Shown here: in pieces, positions 47,501-56,755 of the stretch
Position numbering within the stretch: the first letter of the stretch is position 1
Layout: each line of letters opens with the position of its first letter
Assembly: GCA_003116995.1 (NCBI GenBank)
Contig: BDSL01000134.1
Location: forward strand, 1-64,000
Length of the DNA stretch: 64,000 bases
Source: Yamagishiella unicocca
Taxonomy: Eukaryota; Chlorophyta; Chlorophyceae; Chlamydomonadales; Volvocaceae
Reading direction: 5' to 3'
Notes under the pieces: generated by a model
What the model was told of the DNA's origin: nothing
Database searches by the model: none
The model's input: the letters and a program-made list of their open reading frames with translations, nothing else
Made by a program: the position numbers and the translations under genes

Positions 47501-50500
47501 CCCCGGGGCGAGTGGCGTCGCTGCGGATCTGTACCTGAACGTACCACTAATGTTTCGCTTCTGCGTTCTGGACGTAAGCGGCTTTCGTCTCTCAAGACCG
47601 TACGGTGCTCGCGTGTGTCGAGCTTTTCCTCCTCGAAACCACGTGCGGTGCGACCAGGCTCCCCCGCGTGCTGCGTCATGGTCGTGCCTCACTGCGCTTG
47701 GTCTCCACATAGCTGCCGCCGCTGCCGCCGCTGCCGCCGCTGCCGTCCCCGCAACCCAACAGGCCCCCCGGACCGGCTGGCTGGCGCAACACCTGGTTGT
47801 GCGGGAGCTGGCCCCCCACGGCGGCGATGCAAACGGCCAGCAGGGCGCAGGAGGCGGGGCGGAGCCGGGTGCCGGCAGCCGTGGCCGGCTGGTGGGCTGT
47901 GTGCCCATGTACCTCAAGGGGCACAGCTACGGGGAGTACGTGTTCGACTCCTCCTGGGCGGACTTTGCGGGCATGCTGGGGGTCAGGTGGGGGCATGCTG
48001 GGGGTCAGGTGGGAGCATGCTGGGGGTCAGGTGGGGGCATGCTGGGGGTCAGGTGGGGGCATGCTGGGGGTCAGGTGGGGGCATGCTGGGGGTCAGGTGG
48101 GAGCATGCTGGGGGTCAGGTGGGGGCATGCTGGGGGTCAGGTGGGAGCATGCTGGGGGTCAGGTGGGAGCATGCTGGGGGTCAGGTGGGAGCATGCTGGG
48201 GGTCAGGTGGGGGCATGCTGGGGGTCAGGTAGGAGCAGCTGGGGGTCAGGTGGGAGCATGCTGGGGGGCGGAGGAGGGGGAGAGGTGGGGTGGACGGTCG
48301 GGGTAAGGTGGTTCGGTCGGGCACCTAGGAGGCCAAGGGAATGTGCACAGAACGAGACCGCTAGCGCCCGTGAAGGTGCTGGGCGGCGCGGTTTCGATCG
48401 ACGGTTCAGGTGGGGTGGGTTTCGAGGGAGACCCGTGGGGTGCGCCATTGGGGCGTGGGGGGTATGGATGGGGGGAGGGTGGCGGGTTTGGGGCGGCTGC
48501 TACTTGTCGGCACTTCACTGTCCGGGCAGCACTCGCGGCGCAGTGAGGGGGCGGGGGCGGGAGGGGCTCACGCTACCGCACCCAATCGTTGCGGATTGGG
48601 TTAGCTTCACATACTACTCTCATACTCATCTCTTACTCGTCTCACACTCGTCCCAGACTCATCCCAGACTCTTGAAAAATGCTTGACAAGATCTTCTTGC
48701 TCGTCCACACGTGCATCCGCACCAATACCCGCACCAGATGTTGCCCCCCCCCACCACTCACACCCGCACCCGCACCCGCACCCAGCGCCAATACCCGCAC
48801 CTGCCCCCCGCACCCGCACCCCAGGTACTACCCCAAGCTGCAGGCCGCCGTGCCCTTCACTCCGGTCACCGGCCCCCGCATCCTGGTGTCGTCCAGCCTG
48901 GCGCCAGCGGACAAGGCGGCGGTGGTGCGCTCCCTGGGGCGGGCCCTGATCGACATGACGGGTGAGCCAGGACAGCTGTTCTGCGCAGGGCTCGAACAGG
49001 GGCTGTCCAGGGCGAGCACGCATCCCGGCTGATTGCAGCCCCGTAACTGCTCCTTTGGGTGGGGTCTTGTGTTTTGCGGTTTTGCGGTTTTCCTTGCGGC
49101 TGTGTTCATACTCATAAGGCACAGCTGCGCGGGGACGATCGACAGTCAAGTACAGTCAACGTCTTTCCGTGTATGCCTGCCCGCCGCCGCCCCTTGGAAC
49201 CCTGTGGAGGGTGGGACTCGAACCTACGCCAGTGACGCACCAGCTACCCATGCACCGACGCTTTTGCTCCTCGCTCTGCGGTCCCCGGCCCAACGGGCAC
49301 CTCGCAGAGTCGCTGGGGGTCTCCGGGGTGCACCTCACCTTCACGACGGCGCAGGAGTGGGCGGTGCTCTCAGAGCTGGGGTTCAAGCAGCGGCTGGGCA
49401 TGCAGGTGGGGTGCCATGCAGGGGGAACGAGCTGGGACGTCATCTGCCATTCGTGCCTGTCGTATGGCTGCGGTGACTGTGTGCGGGGGCGGGGCCGGGT
49501 ACGGGGGCGGGGCCGGGTACGGGGGCGGGGCGGGGGCGGGAGGGGCTCACACGACCGCAGCGATGCGCCTCACGCGCGCGGTGGGTGCAGAGACGCGCCC
49601 GCGCTGTGCGCGCCGCCTCTCCTTATGTTCTCTCCGATGCCACTATGGGTCCGCCGCCACCGGTACTGGATCCTGGAACGTCCGGTCCACCGATCACCTA
49701 CCAATCGCTAACCGGTGTTTTGTTGCCGTACGTCGCCGCCGCGCAGTTCCACTGGGAGAATCCCGGGTACGACTCGTTCGACGACTTTTTGGGCGAGCTG
49801 AAGCAGTCCAAGCGCAAAAGCATCCGCCAGGTGCGAGCGAGCTGGTGGCGCGGCGCCGTTCTGTCGAGCTGCTTGCTGCCTGCGGGGGTGCACCTAATTA
49901 ATATTCTTCTTGCAGAGACGGGATATCTGCAAACCTGCCGCCCGAACGCTGCTCAAAACCATTTCCGGCCGCACGGCCCACTCCAGCATGCATCTCGAAA
50001 CGTCTGTCCTAAACGTTTTTCGTTTCGTACACGGGTTTTCCTTGCAACTCACCTGCGCGCAACCACCACCTCCACGACCGGCGCAGGAGCGGAAGAGCAT
50101 CGAGCGCGCCGGCCTGCAGGTGCACCGGCTGCCCGGCAGCGAGCTGAGCGCAGCGCACTGGGACCGCTTCTACTCCTTCTACCTTTCCACCGTGGACCGC
50201 AAGTGGGGCAACGCCTACCTCACGCGCGAGTTCTTCCAGCGGCTGGGGGAGAGCATGCCGGATCGGGTGAGCGCGGAGGCGGCGGGGTCGCGGCCGGCAC
50301 GCACGGCGCAGCCAGGTGTCCGCCGAGGGCGTTAGGGTTTTAGTGTCCCGCCTCCAGGGTCAGAAGCAGGTTCACTGCGCCTCCAGGGTCAGAAGCAGGT
50401 TCACTGCGCCTCCAGGGTCAGAAGCAGGTTCACTGCGCCTCCAGTGTCAGAAGCAGGTTCACTGCGCCTCCAGTGTCAGAAGCAGGTTCACTGCGCGGCC

Positions 50501-52326
50501 CGAAGCGCAGCTGGTCAGGGCGGGTCAGGTGGATGGTCGGTCGTCCAGGTAGACAACATCGGGGCGTTTGGCGGTGCGGTTGCCCGGACGAGGCATATCT
50601 CGCTGCCGCGACCTGCCCGTTAGAAAGCGTGTCCAGTCTGTTCACCTGCCCTAGAAACGGTTGTGCGACGGCTCATGTGCTCACCGTCCCGCAAGGGTCA
50701 ACATCCACCAACACCAAAAGACGAGATCACGACCGAGTCTGACGCCGCAGCCCGCGTGTTATTACCGCGTCACCCGCCCGCTGCCGCCAGGTCCTGCTGG
50801 TGGCGGCTTCGGAGGCCGCCTCAGGGCCCTCACAGCAAGCCCCGGCCTCAACCTCGACCGCCGCTCCTGCGGCCGACGACATGGTCGCCGCGGCGCTGAA
50901 CATGGTGGGCAGCCACGCGCTCTTCGGCCGCAACTGGGGCCAAGCCGAGGGCCGAGATTACCGGAACCTGCATTTCGAGCTGTGCTACTATCAGGTACGG
51001 CACCAGCCGGCAGCTGATGGCTGCACGACCACCGTGATGCTGTTGGTGTGCATAAAATCAGTGTATGATTATTTGCGCCATGTGGGCGTCATGTCAGCAG
51101 TCCCTGTTGTCAACCGCTAGGCAACGCCCATGCGAAAGCTTACTGGGTGTTGGTTGGTACGTACGTATCGTTACCCTCTTATCGAGGAAGCGCTGGGGAG
51201 AGAGAGAGTATATCTCGGCCGTATCAAGTCTCTCATACGGCAGTGCAAACAAACCGTGTCGTGCGATGTGTTACTGAAGTTGGACCGTTTGCTGCGTGGT
51301 GCCATGCCAAGGCGCTGGACGAAGCCATCTCGCGGCGGCTGCTCCGGGTCGAGGCGGGCGCGCAAGGCGAGCACAAGTTGCAGCGGGGCTACCTGCCCTC
51401 CTTCACGTACAGGTTCGCGTGGTCGCCCAGAGGCATGGGAGCAGGAGGCTGGGGCCGGGAGTGCGAGGGGGGTGCTTCAGGGGTGCGTGGTGGCGGTCTG
51501 GAGGATAGCCTGGGCGCAGCACATTGCGCGTACAGAGGTTGCCGGCGGTGCTGGCAGGTGTCGTTGGTTATACTGTAGCAGCGCCTAGCACGGAGGCAGC
51601 GCCTGGTTACTGGCCCGGGCTGTACGTTGCAGACGTAGCCTAAGCAGGACACGTCAAACCCGGGGCGAGCGGCAGCGCACGTGCGCCCGGCTACACGTGC
51701 CGTTTGCTGCCCTCGCAGCTGCCACTACGTCCGAGACCCGCGGCTTGGGGCGGCGGTAGACAAGTTCCTGCAGCGGGAGCGAAGCCAGATTGAGTACGCG
51801 GTACAGGTCAGTGTATTGGCGAGAGTCGGGTCTGGAATAAGAAACGTCGGATTCCCAGCAGGCACTGGCCAGCAGCTGCACGGATTCGATTGGGCTCGGC
51901 CTCAGGCCCGGAGTGCGATGGAACCCGCGGGACGTACGTGGCCCCTGCATTCGTCTCCGCCACTGCGTTATGCGCGGCCGTATGTGTGTTGCCAGCCGTT
52001 GCTGTCGTATTAGTCATATAGCTGCTCTCATCGCCGCTGCGACTTCTGAGCGCGGCTGCACCCTACCTGGGCCTTCACTCGTACCACAACATAGTTTCCC
52101 ATCCAGCTAGTGCTCATTGCGGCGTAACAGCCACGCAACCTAACGCATCGGTGCCGTGCAAACGTAACAGATGATGGGCGTGACTGCATCTCCGTACAAG
52201 AAGGAACGGACCATAGAGGCGCTGGTCACGAAGCTGGGAGCCTATAGAAACCTCTCGAGCAGCAGCAGCAGCCTGGACGCCGACGGAGGCAGCATCGCGC
52301 TGCCGGACAGCAGCTACCTGACATGA
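44543..52326 (+). CDS. FemAB-like (DUF482/PF04339) acyl- or aminoacyl-transferase-fold protein
   Basis: The family is widespread in proteobacteria and in algae/plants and carries the GNAT/FemAB fold. Its substrate is not established, although it is often labelled 'peptidogalycan biosynthesis'. Exons: 44543-44624 (proposed), 45242-45498, 46012-46119, 47763-47986, 48825-48961, 49308-49405, 49747-49830, 50087-50266, 50791-50994, 51312-51412, 51719-51806, 52171-52326; 572 aa, phases consistent. Motifs in order: NPFLLWSFMHALEESGSA, TGWLAQHLVV, YLKGHSYGEYVFDSSWAD, YYPKLQAAVPFTPVTGPRIL, VHLTFTTAQEW, FHWENPGYDSFDDFL, KRKSIRQER, KWGNAYLTREFF, LFGRNWG, LHFELCYYQ, EAGAQGEHKLQRGYLP, TYSCHYVRDP and SPYKKER. 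The N-terminus (basic, then VRLATCRVQ-A, then Ser-rich) looks like an organelle transit peptide. The first exon is inferred; an alternative joins a donor after 44732 to 45208. Introns 2 and 3 hold minisatellites, intron 6 a Penelope-like end. Confidence 0.9.
46130..47460. repeat. 23-bp minisatellite filling FemAB-like gene intron
   Basis: About 56 units of ccagggaggccagctggggg plus tct, with variants gaggg, gaaggg and an extra ct (25 bp). The array starts about 10 bp after the donor of the exon ending at 46119. It creates open frames of 255-609 aa on both strands that are not genes. Confidence 0.95.
47969..48265 (+). repeat. 22-bp minisatellite containing the 5' splice site
   Basis: About 12 units of gtgggggcatgctgggggtc plus ag. 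The last 18 bases of the exon ending at 47986 (gggcatgctgggggtcag) and the donor gtggg form the first unit, so every unit carries a copy of the exon-intron junction CAG/GTGGG. Confidence 0.9.
49925..50062 (+). mobile_element. Solo 3' end of a Penelope-like element in an intron
   Basis: The segment ctccagcatgcatctcgaaa through about 50058 is the reverse complement of the 3' ends at 59165-59240 and 13390-13460 with modest divergence. It occupies most of the 256-bp intron between exons ending at 49830 and starting at 50087, in the sense direction of the host gene. Confidence 0.7.
50351..50495. repeat. 29-bp repeat, five tandem copies
   Basis: The unit cctccagggtcagaagcagg plus ttcactgcg occurs five times. 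The last two copies share a g-to-t change (cagtgtcag). It lies in the FemAB-like intron 50267-50790. Confidence 0.95.
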
Positions 52327-53030
52327 GAGTCTACTTCGAGTGCAGCGGTGGGAAGTGCACCTGCTTGGTGACGCGTGGGTCTGTGCTTTCTTGCTATTTG
52401 CGGTTTCATTTTTCGTTACGCGAGGACTGCGTATCGCAGCGTCGGTCCTGTGATGAGTGTCTGCGAGCACACGTGTCGAGAGCAATTTGTGATCCATCTC
52501 GCGCATGTTCTTCATGTTTATTGCCGGCATCCTATCGCTCGCGGTGATTGCACCAAGATTTTATTTGCATGAGAGCCACGCATGCGTGCCGTGTGTACGT
52601 AGTCCTGGGATTGGCCAAATACCGTAATCTGTGTGCTCCAGCGCGAAGCGGTGGCTGTATAACATGTTTTTGCTGCCTTGTGCCGGTGCTGGCTTCAGCC
52701 CCTTCGTTGGGCAGCTTCCACTCGGGACACAAGCGGCTCACCGATGTATAGTGTTGTTCGGCAGTTGTCACCCATCAGTGGTTACGAGTTTCCGAGGGTG
52801 TTCGAGCTTGCGCGGACTGGGCATGGGCACCTCGAGGTGCAGTTAATGCTTTCTCAGCCTTTGGCCAAGACATGTCGACTTCTTTCCACCTGCCGTCCGG
52901 GACAGACGACCGTACTTCGGGACGTATGTTTGTACGGTGCGGCGAACAGTGTGGCGAGACTGGTACTGTGTCACCATGTCTTGGCTATAGTAGGCTCTTT
53001 GCCCTTTGGCGCGCCTTGCATCTGACTGGC
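52327..53030. other. 3' flank of the FemAB-like gene; no further gene recognised
   Basis: Contains the 3' UTR of the preceding gene. No clear algal TGTAA polyadenylation signal was found close to the stop. Confidence 0.4.
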
Positions 53031-53075
53031 TGTCATGCCCCACAGCAGGCTTCGGCCGTCACGGACACTAGGTGT
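53031..53075. mobile_element. Half copy of a foldback (MITE-like) element
   Basis: These 45 bp (tgtcatgccccacagcaggc to ggtgta) are identical to the left arm of the foldback element at 57822-57924. The right arm is absent. Confidence 0.85.
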
Positions 53076-53180
53076 AGCTTTCGCTGTTGGGTGGTTGCTG
53101 GCTCACGATCGGAGCTGCAGGGATAAGGTGCGCACATCGGGCCCACAGAGCCTCCGCCGCCTTAGCACGAGCGGGATGCC

Positions 53181-53421
53181 ACATCTAAGCACGGGAGACC
53201 CCGCTCCCCAAGACAACCCGGACCAATCACGAATCCACCAGCACCTCAGCCGGTCCCCCGCACACAAGGCGACTGGTGACAACCCGCAAGAAAGGATGCC
53301 GAGACCCCACTGCGTCCCAGCCTTTCTGGGGAAGCCCCAACGCAGCAAAGCCCCTCAGAAGGGCCCAAAACTCCACCACCCCACGGCGAATGGCACGATC
53401 CAGGAGACCACTTCCCGGAGC
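53181..53421 (-). mobile_element. Truncated 3' fragment of retrotransposon family 2
   Basis: Matches 22711-22800 (3' UTR) and, after a variable stretch, 22946-23022 (terminal coding segment, about 78 bp identical). The match ends sharply at cacttcccgg, marking 5' truncation. It lies about 380 bp beyond the 3' end of tRNA-Pro. Confidence 0.85.
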
Positions 53422-53789
53422 AAGAGGGGTCCAGTAACAGCTACTAACTGTCGACTACCACGATTACAGGTTGCGGTGCATACTTTCTGTTGCTTGGGAC
53501 TGCTGAGGCAGCAGTGTCTACCAGGCCGACGCTCTTCGAGGGTGCCAACCTATCCAATGTACCCGCCCTCGGATTACCCCACCCCCTATCCATGCGTCTG
53601 ACAAGGCCCCTCTGTTCACTGATTTGAGCTGCGGTGGCAGTGAAACCATTAGGTTGCAGGCAGTAAGGTTCGTTGTGAGCGCACACCCTTCCTCAGCGAT
53701 TGCTATATAACAATGAACTCTGTGGCAAAAGGCACCAGCCGACTTCAGGTGTGAAAGCCAATATGCACCAGTACACTTCAGATCAACTG

Positions 53790-53795
53790 AAAAAA
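53790..53795 (-). terminator. Pol III terminator of tRNA-Pro
   Basis: A T6 run on the minus strand, 8 nt past the tRNA 3' end. Confidence 0.85.
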
Positions 53796-53802
53796 CATTA
53801 AA

Positions 53803-53874
53803 GGGGAGTTGCGGGAATTGAACCCACGACCTCTCGCACCCTAAGCGAGAATCATACCACTAGACCAAACTCCC
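53803..53874 (-). tRNA. tRNA-Pro (AGG)
   Basis: 72 nt, minus strand. Acceptor GGGAGTT pairs with AACTCCC, discriminator C. The D arm is TGGTCTAGTGGTATGA; the anticodon stem TCTCGC/GCGAGA encloses TTAGGGT (anticodon AGG); the T arm is GTGGGTTCAATTCCCGC. It closely resembles plant tRNA-Pro(AGG). No intron, no encoded CCA. Confidence 0.97.
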
Positions 53875-53910
53875 AGATATCCTGCGAACAGAAATCTAAT
53901 ATTTATTTTA

Positions 53911-56247
53911 GACTCGGTTTCAACAGCGAGCAGCGGTGCCGTCCTGGTCGCAGTGGCCGCCGAGGCGCTGGCGACCGCCGGTCCGGCTGCCGCCGGTGGT
54001 GCTCCTGGGGCGGCCGCGGGTGCCGCGGCCCCCACGGTGCTGACGACCGCAGCCCCGGCCGCCGCTGGCGCCGCCGCAGCGTCTCCCACGCCTCCTGACG
54101 CCCCAGCCGTCGCGGCCGTCACTGCCGCCCCCACTGCCCCGGCCGCCCCAGCCGCTCCAGCCGCCCCAGCCGCCCCTGCTGGCGCCGCCAGCTCCCCCGT
54201 CGCCCGTCACCCGCCTCGCCTGGCGCGCCCACCAGGGCTGGCTCGCCGCGGTCGTCGGCGTCGTGGCCGCGGTGCTGCAGCTGTCGTGGTCGTGGGCGCC
54301 CTCGCCGCAGCCGCTGGCGCCCTGGCCGCCCCGGGTCCCTCCACGTCGCCATCCCTTGCCGCCACCGCTCCCGGGGTGCCTCGCCCCTCCCCTTCTCCCC
54401 CGCCCCCTGCCCTCGCTGGCCTTCGGATCGTGCCCGCTGCGGTGGCGCTGGGCATCCCCTTCACCAATCCGCCTGCCGCCCCCGTCCTCGATTGGGCGTC
54501 ACGGATGTCGGAGGCCCGCCGCCGTCTCCAAAAGATCTCCCGCATGGCCCTGTCGATGTTCGGCCGTGCCACTGCGGCTGCAGCTTATGCTCTCCATATG
54601 GCGACGTACCACATGGAGCACTCGGGGCTGCCGCCGGCGGAGGTCCTTGCTGGCATCATGGCCCTTGTCGCAAAGCTGGTGGATCGGGAGCTAGGCCCTG
54701 ATGACGCCCAGCGCCGTTTCACTGGTGTCCCCCTCCGCCTGCTCTCCGGTCATCCCACCATCGGCGGCTTCGGTGTACTGCCCCTTCGGCTGCATGTCCT
54801 CAGCCGGCATGCCAAGTGGAGCCTGACGGTCGCCCGCTCCGCGCTGCAGCCCCCGGCTGCCCGCGCGCCGTGGGTCCGGATTGCGGTCTCCTTCCTCTCT
54901 ACCCTCCACCCTGCCTTCCGCCCGCTGGCCGTCACCACAGCTCGCCCGGATGGCCCGTGGCTCGGCGCCCCCTTAAGCTTGCCCCCGGACATCCACCGGC
55001 TTGCCACGAGCCTCGGTCACCTCCCCCCCCTGTCTGACGTCGCGGACCCCCCCCTGGAGCCGGGCGTCTGGTGCTTCAACGCGCCGCTGTGGGGCAACCC
55101 GCTCCTGCCCAACGCGGGGGCGCCGGGCCGGCGGCCGGGGTTGGAGGCTATCCATGGCCCCCTCACCATGTGCCGCCGCCTGCTGACCGTCGGCGACGCC
55201 GTCCGGGTGCAGGACGCTATGACCGCGTTTGAGGTGGAGCGCGCCCATGCCCTGGCGACGACGCCGGGCATGGCCATCTTCAGCCGGCTGGCTGAGCGCT
55301 GGACGACGCTCGTACGGCACGAGCTGGCGCCCTCCGAGCTGGCCATGGGTGCGCTCCAAGATCGCATCGCGGCGCGGGCTGCGGTGGCCGCTCTCCTTTC
55401 TGACATCTCGCCCGCATGGCTCGCTGCTGCTCGCCTGGCGCCCGATGGCCCCGCCCCGCCGTCGCCTGACGAGGTGGATGCTCTCCTCCTTGCTCGCCTG
55501 GGGTGGCGGCTGGGTGTGGACGCCGTGCTGCCCCTCACCTCCTTCACCGTCAAGCTGGGCACCCTGCTCCAGGCGGCGGAACTGGAGCGCCCCAGGCAGG
55601 CCTGTCATGCGGCGTATGTGCGGGAGGCGCTCGGGCTGTCCCCTGCTGTGGCTGCCACGCCCGAGGCGGCCCTTGTGGCGTTACGCGCGGTATGGCGGCG
55701 GTTGTGGAAGCGTCTTAAGTGGGAGCCGCGGTGGAAGGAGGTCCTCTGGCGGCTGGCGGTTGACGGGGTGCCCATGCCGGGCTCCTCTCACCTCCCGCTG
55801 GTCCCACCCGAACCGTGTGCTTGCGGCTGTTACCCCGCTGCAGCGGGTGTGGCCGAGTCGCCGCGCTTGCATCACTTTTGGTCTTGCCCCCTCGTCCGCC
55901 CGCTCTGGGATGAACTGGAAGTCTGCTGTGGGTGCGGGGTCACGCGTGAGCATGTGTGGTTGTGTGTGTCGCCGGATCCGACCACTGTGCTGCAGTGTGT
56001 GTGGGATGTGGTGGCGTTGGCGGCGCTCAACGCGATGGAGTGGGCGCGCCGGTACATACACTCTCATCGGCTCTCCGGCACCACCCTCCCTGCTGCTCTG
56101 CGTTCTGGCCTCCTTGCTAAGTTCTGGGCCTTGCTGCGGGACTTTGCGGGCTTGGGTTTGCCCCGCAAGGACTGGGGTGACGTGGGGGTGGACCACCCAT
56201 TTTTGTTCGTAACCGGGGGTCGGCTCATGTGCGCCGTGCCGCCCTAG
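53911..56247 (+). CDS. Retrotransposon family 1 polyprotein, C-terminal 770 or so residues
   Basis: One uninterrupted frame to the stop at 56245-56247. The first 160 residues are Ala/Pro-rich low complexity with an RRGRRRRGRG basic patch. Then come AVALGIPFTN and DWASRMSEARRRLQKI (the L1-type 'LG' and thumb regions after the RT palm), then the shared thumb, GGFGVLP and the terminal CACGCY...LHHFWSCP zinc-like motif. The catalytic palm (YADD-type) is not present upstream within the window, so the copy is 5'-truncated. The lack of any stop or frameshift and the few differences from copy 1 (for example I/V, F/L and P/S changes) indicate a young insertion. Confidence 0.75.
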   Translation, partial: DSVSTASSGAVLVAVAAEALATAGPAAAGGAPGAAAGAAAPTVLTTAAPAAAGAAAASPTPPDAPAVAAVTAAPTAPAAPAAPAAPAAPAGAASSPVARHPPRLARPPGLARRGRRRRGRGAAAVVVVGALAAAAGALAAPGPSTSPSLAATAPGVPRPSPSPPPPALAGLRIVPAAVALGIPFTNPPAAPVLDWASRMSEARRRLQKISRMALSMFGRATAAAAYALHMATYHMEHSGLPPAEVLAGIMALVAKLVDRELGPDDAQRRFTGVPLRLLSGHPTIGGFGVLPLRLHVLSRHAKWSLTVARSALQPPAARAPWVRIAVSFLSTLHPAFRPLAVTTARPDGPWLGAPLSLPPDIHRLATSLGHLPPLSDVADPPLEPGVWCFNAPLWGNPLLPNAGAPGRRPGLEAIHGPLTMCRRLLTVGDAVRVQDAMTAFEVERAHALATTPGMAIFSRLAERWTTLVRHELAPSELAMGALQDRIAARAAVAALLSDISPAWLAAARLAPDGPAPPSPDEVDALLLARLGWRLGVDAVLPLTSFTVKLGTLLQAAELERPRQACHAAYVREALGLSPAVAATPEAALVALRAVWRRLWKRLKWEPRWKEVLWRLAVDGVPMPGSSHLPLVPPEPCACGCYPAAAGVAESPRLHHFWSCPLVRPLWDELEVCCGCGVTREHVWLCVSPDPTTVLQCVWDVVALAALNAMEWARRYIHSHRLSGTTLPAALRSGLLAKFWALLRDFAGLGLPRKDWGDVGVDHPFLFVTGGRLMCAVPP

Positions 56248-56562
56248 CTAGCCTGCCTTGGATGCTGTTTGTTCTTTCGTTCTTTCTTTCCTGGTGCCAC
56301 CTTTGCTGGTTCGAGATACGAGTGGTGCGGGTGATGGGCAGGTGAGCCAATGGGGGCTTTTGTGGTGGTTTTGACGCGTAAGGGTGGCCTGCATGGGGCC
56401 GTGTCCTGCCGTCGCTTGTGCTGACTTTGCATGATGCTGTTTGCCTGCTGTTGCCCGTACCCGACCTTGGTTCCGTGTCTCTTCCGCAGTGCTTTCCCGC
56501 CGGGATAAGGGCGGGTGCCGCCTGTCGTGCGGCCACTGTAACGCGGTCTCTCTCTCTCTCTG
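53911..56562 (+). mobile_element. Non-LTR retrotransposon family 1, copy 2
   Basis: Near-identical to copy 1 over 54556-56560 and about 645 bp longer at the 5' side. The 5' boundary is placed where AT-rich tRNA flank changes to GC-rich coding sequence (about 53911) and is not proven by comparison. The 3' end is TAACGCGG followed by a (TC)n tail, like the solo 3' end at 19583. It starts about 36 bp upstream of tRNA-Pro, in divergent orientation. Confidence 0.85.
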
Positions 56563-56650
56563 GCGGTTGGAAGGTTGGCGGTTGGAAAAGGAGGATGCGG
56601 TTGGTGGGCGGCTTGTGAGCGGCTGAAAGACGGGTAGTCATTTTATTTTA

Positions 56651-56755
56651 AGGCGGCGGCTGGGCCGAGGTGGCTGGGCCGAGGTGGCTGGGCCGAGGTG
56701 GCTGGGCCGGGGCGGCGGCTGGGCCGAGGCGGCTGGGCCGAGGTGGCCGGCAAAG
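56651..56755. repeat. 14-bp repeat, about seven copies
   Basis: The unit ggctgggccgaggt is repeated with minor variants (ggccgg, ggcggc). Confidence 0.9.

Noticed and set aside
46012..47917. Frames of 255-609 aa (Gly/Ser/Arg-rich plus strand, Trp/Pro-rich minus strand)
   Set aside because: They are translations of the 23-bp intronic minisatellite. Only 46012-46119 and 47763-47986 fit the FemAB-like protein.
47469..48686. 405-aa plus-strand frame
   Set aside because: It mixes an exon with 22-bp repeats and intron sequence; the true frame leaves at the donor 47987.
50351..50495. Direct repeats considered as a CRISPR array
   Set aside because: The 29-bp units are adjacent without spacers; it is an intronic minisatellite in a eukaryote.
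55229..56212. 327-aa Arg/Trp/Ser-rich frame within copy 2
   Set aside because: Alternate-frame shadow of the intact polyprotein frame.
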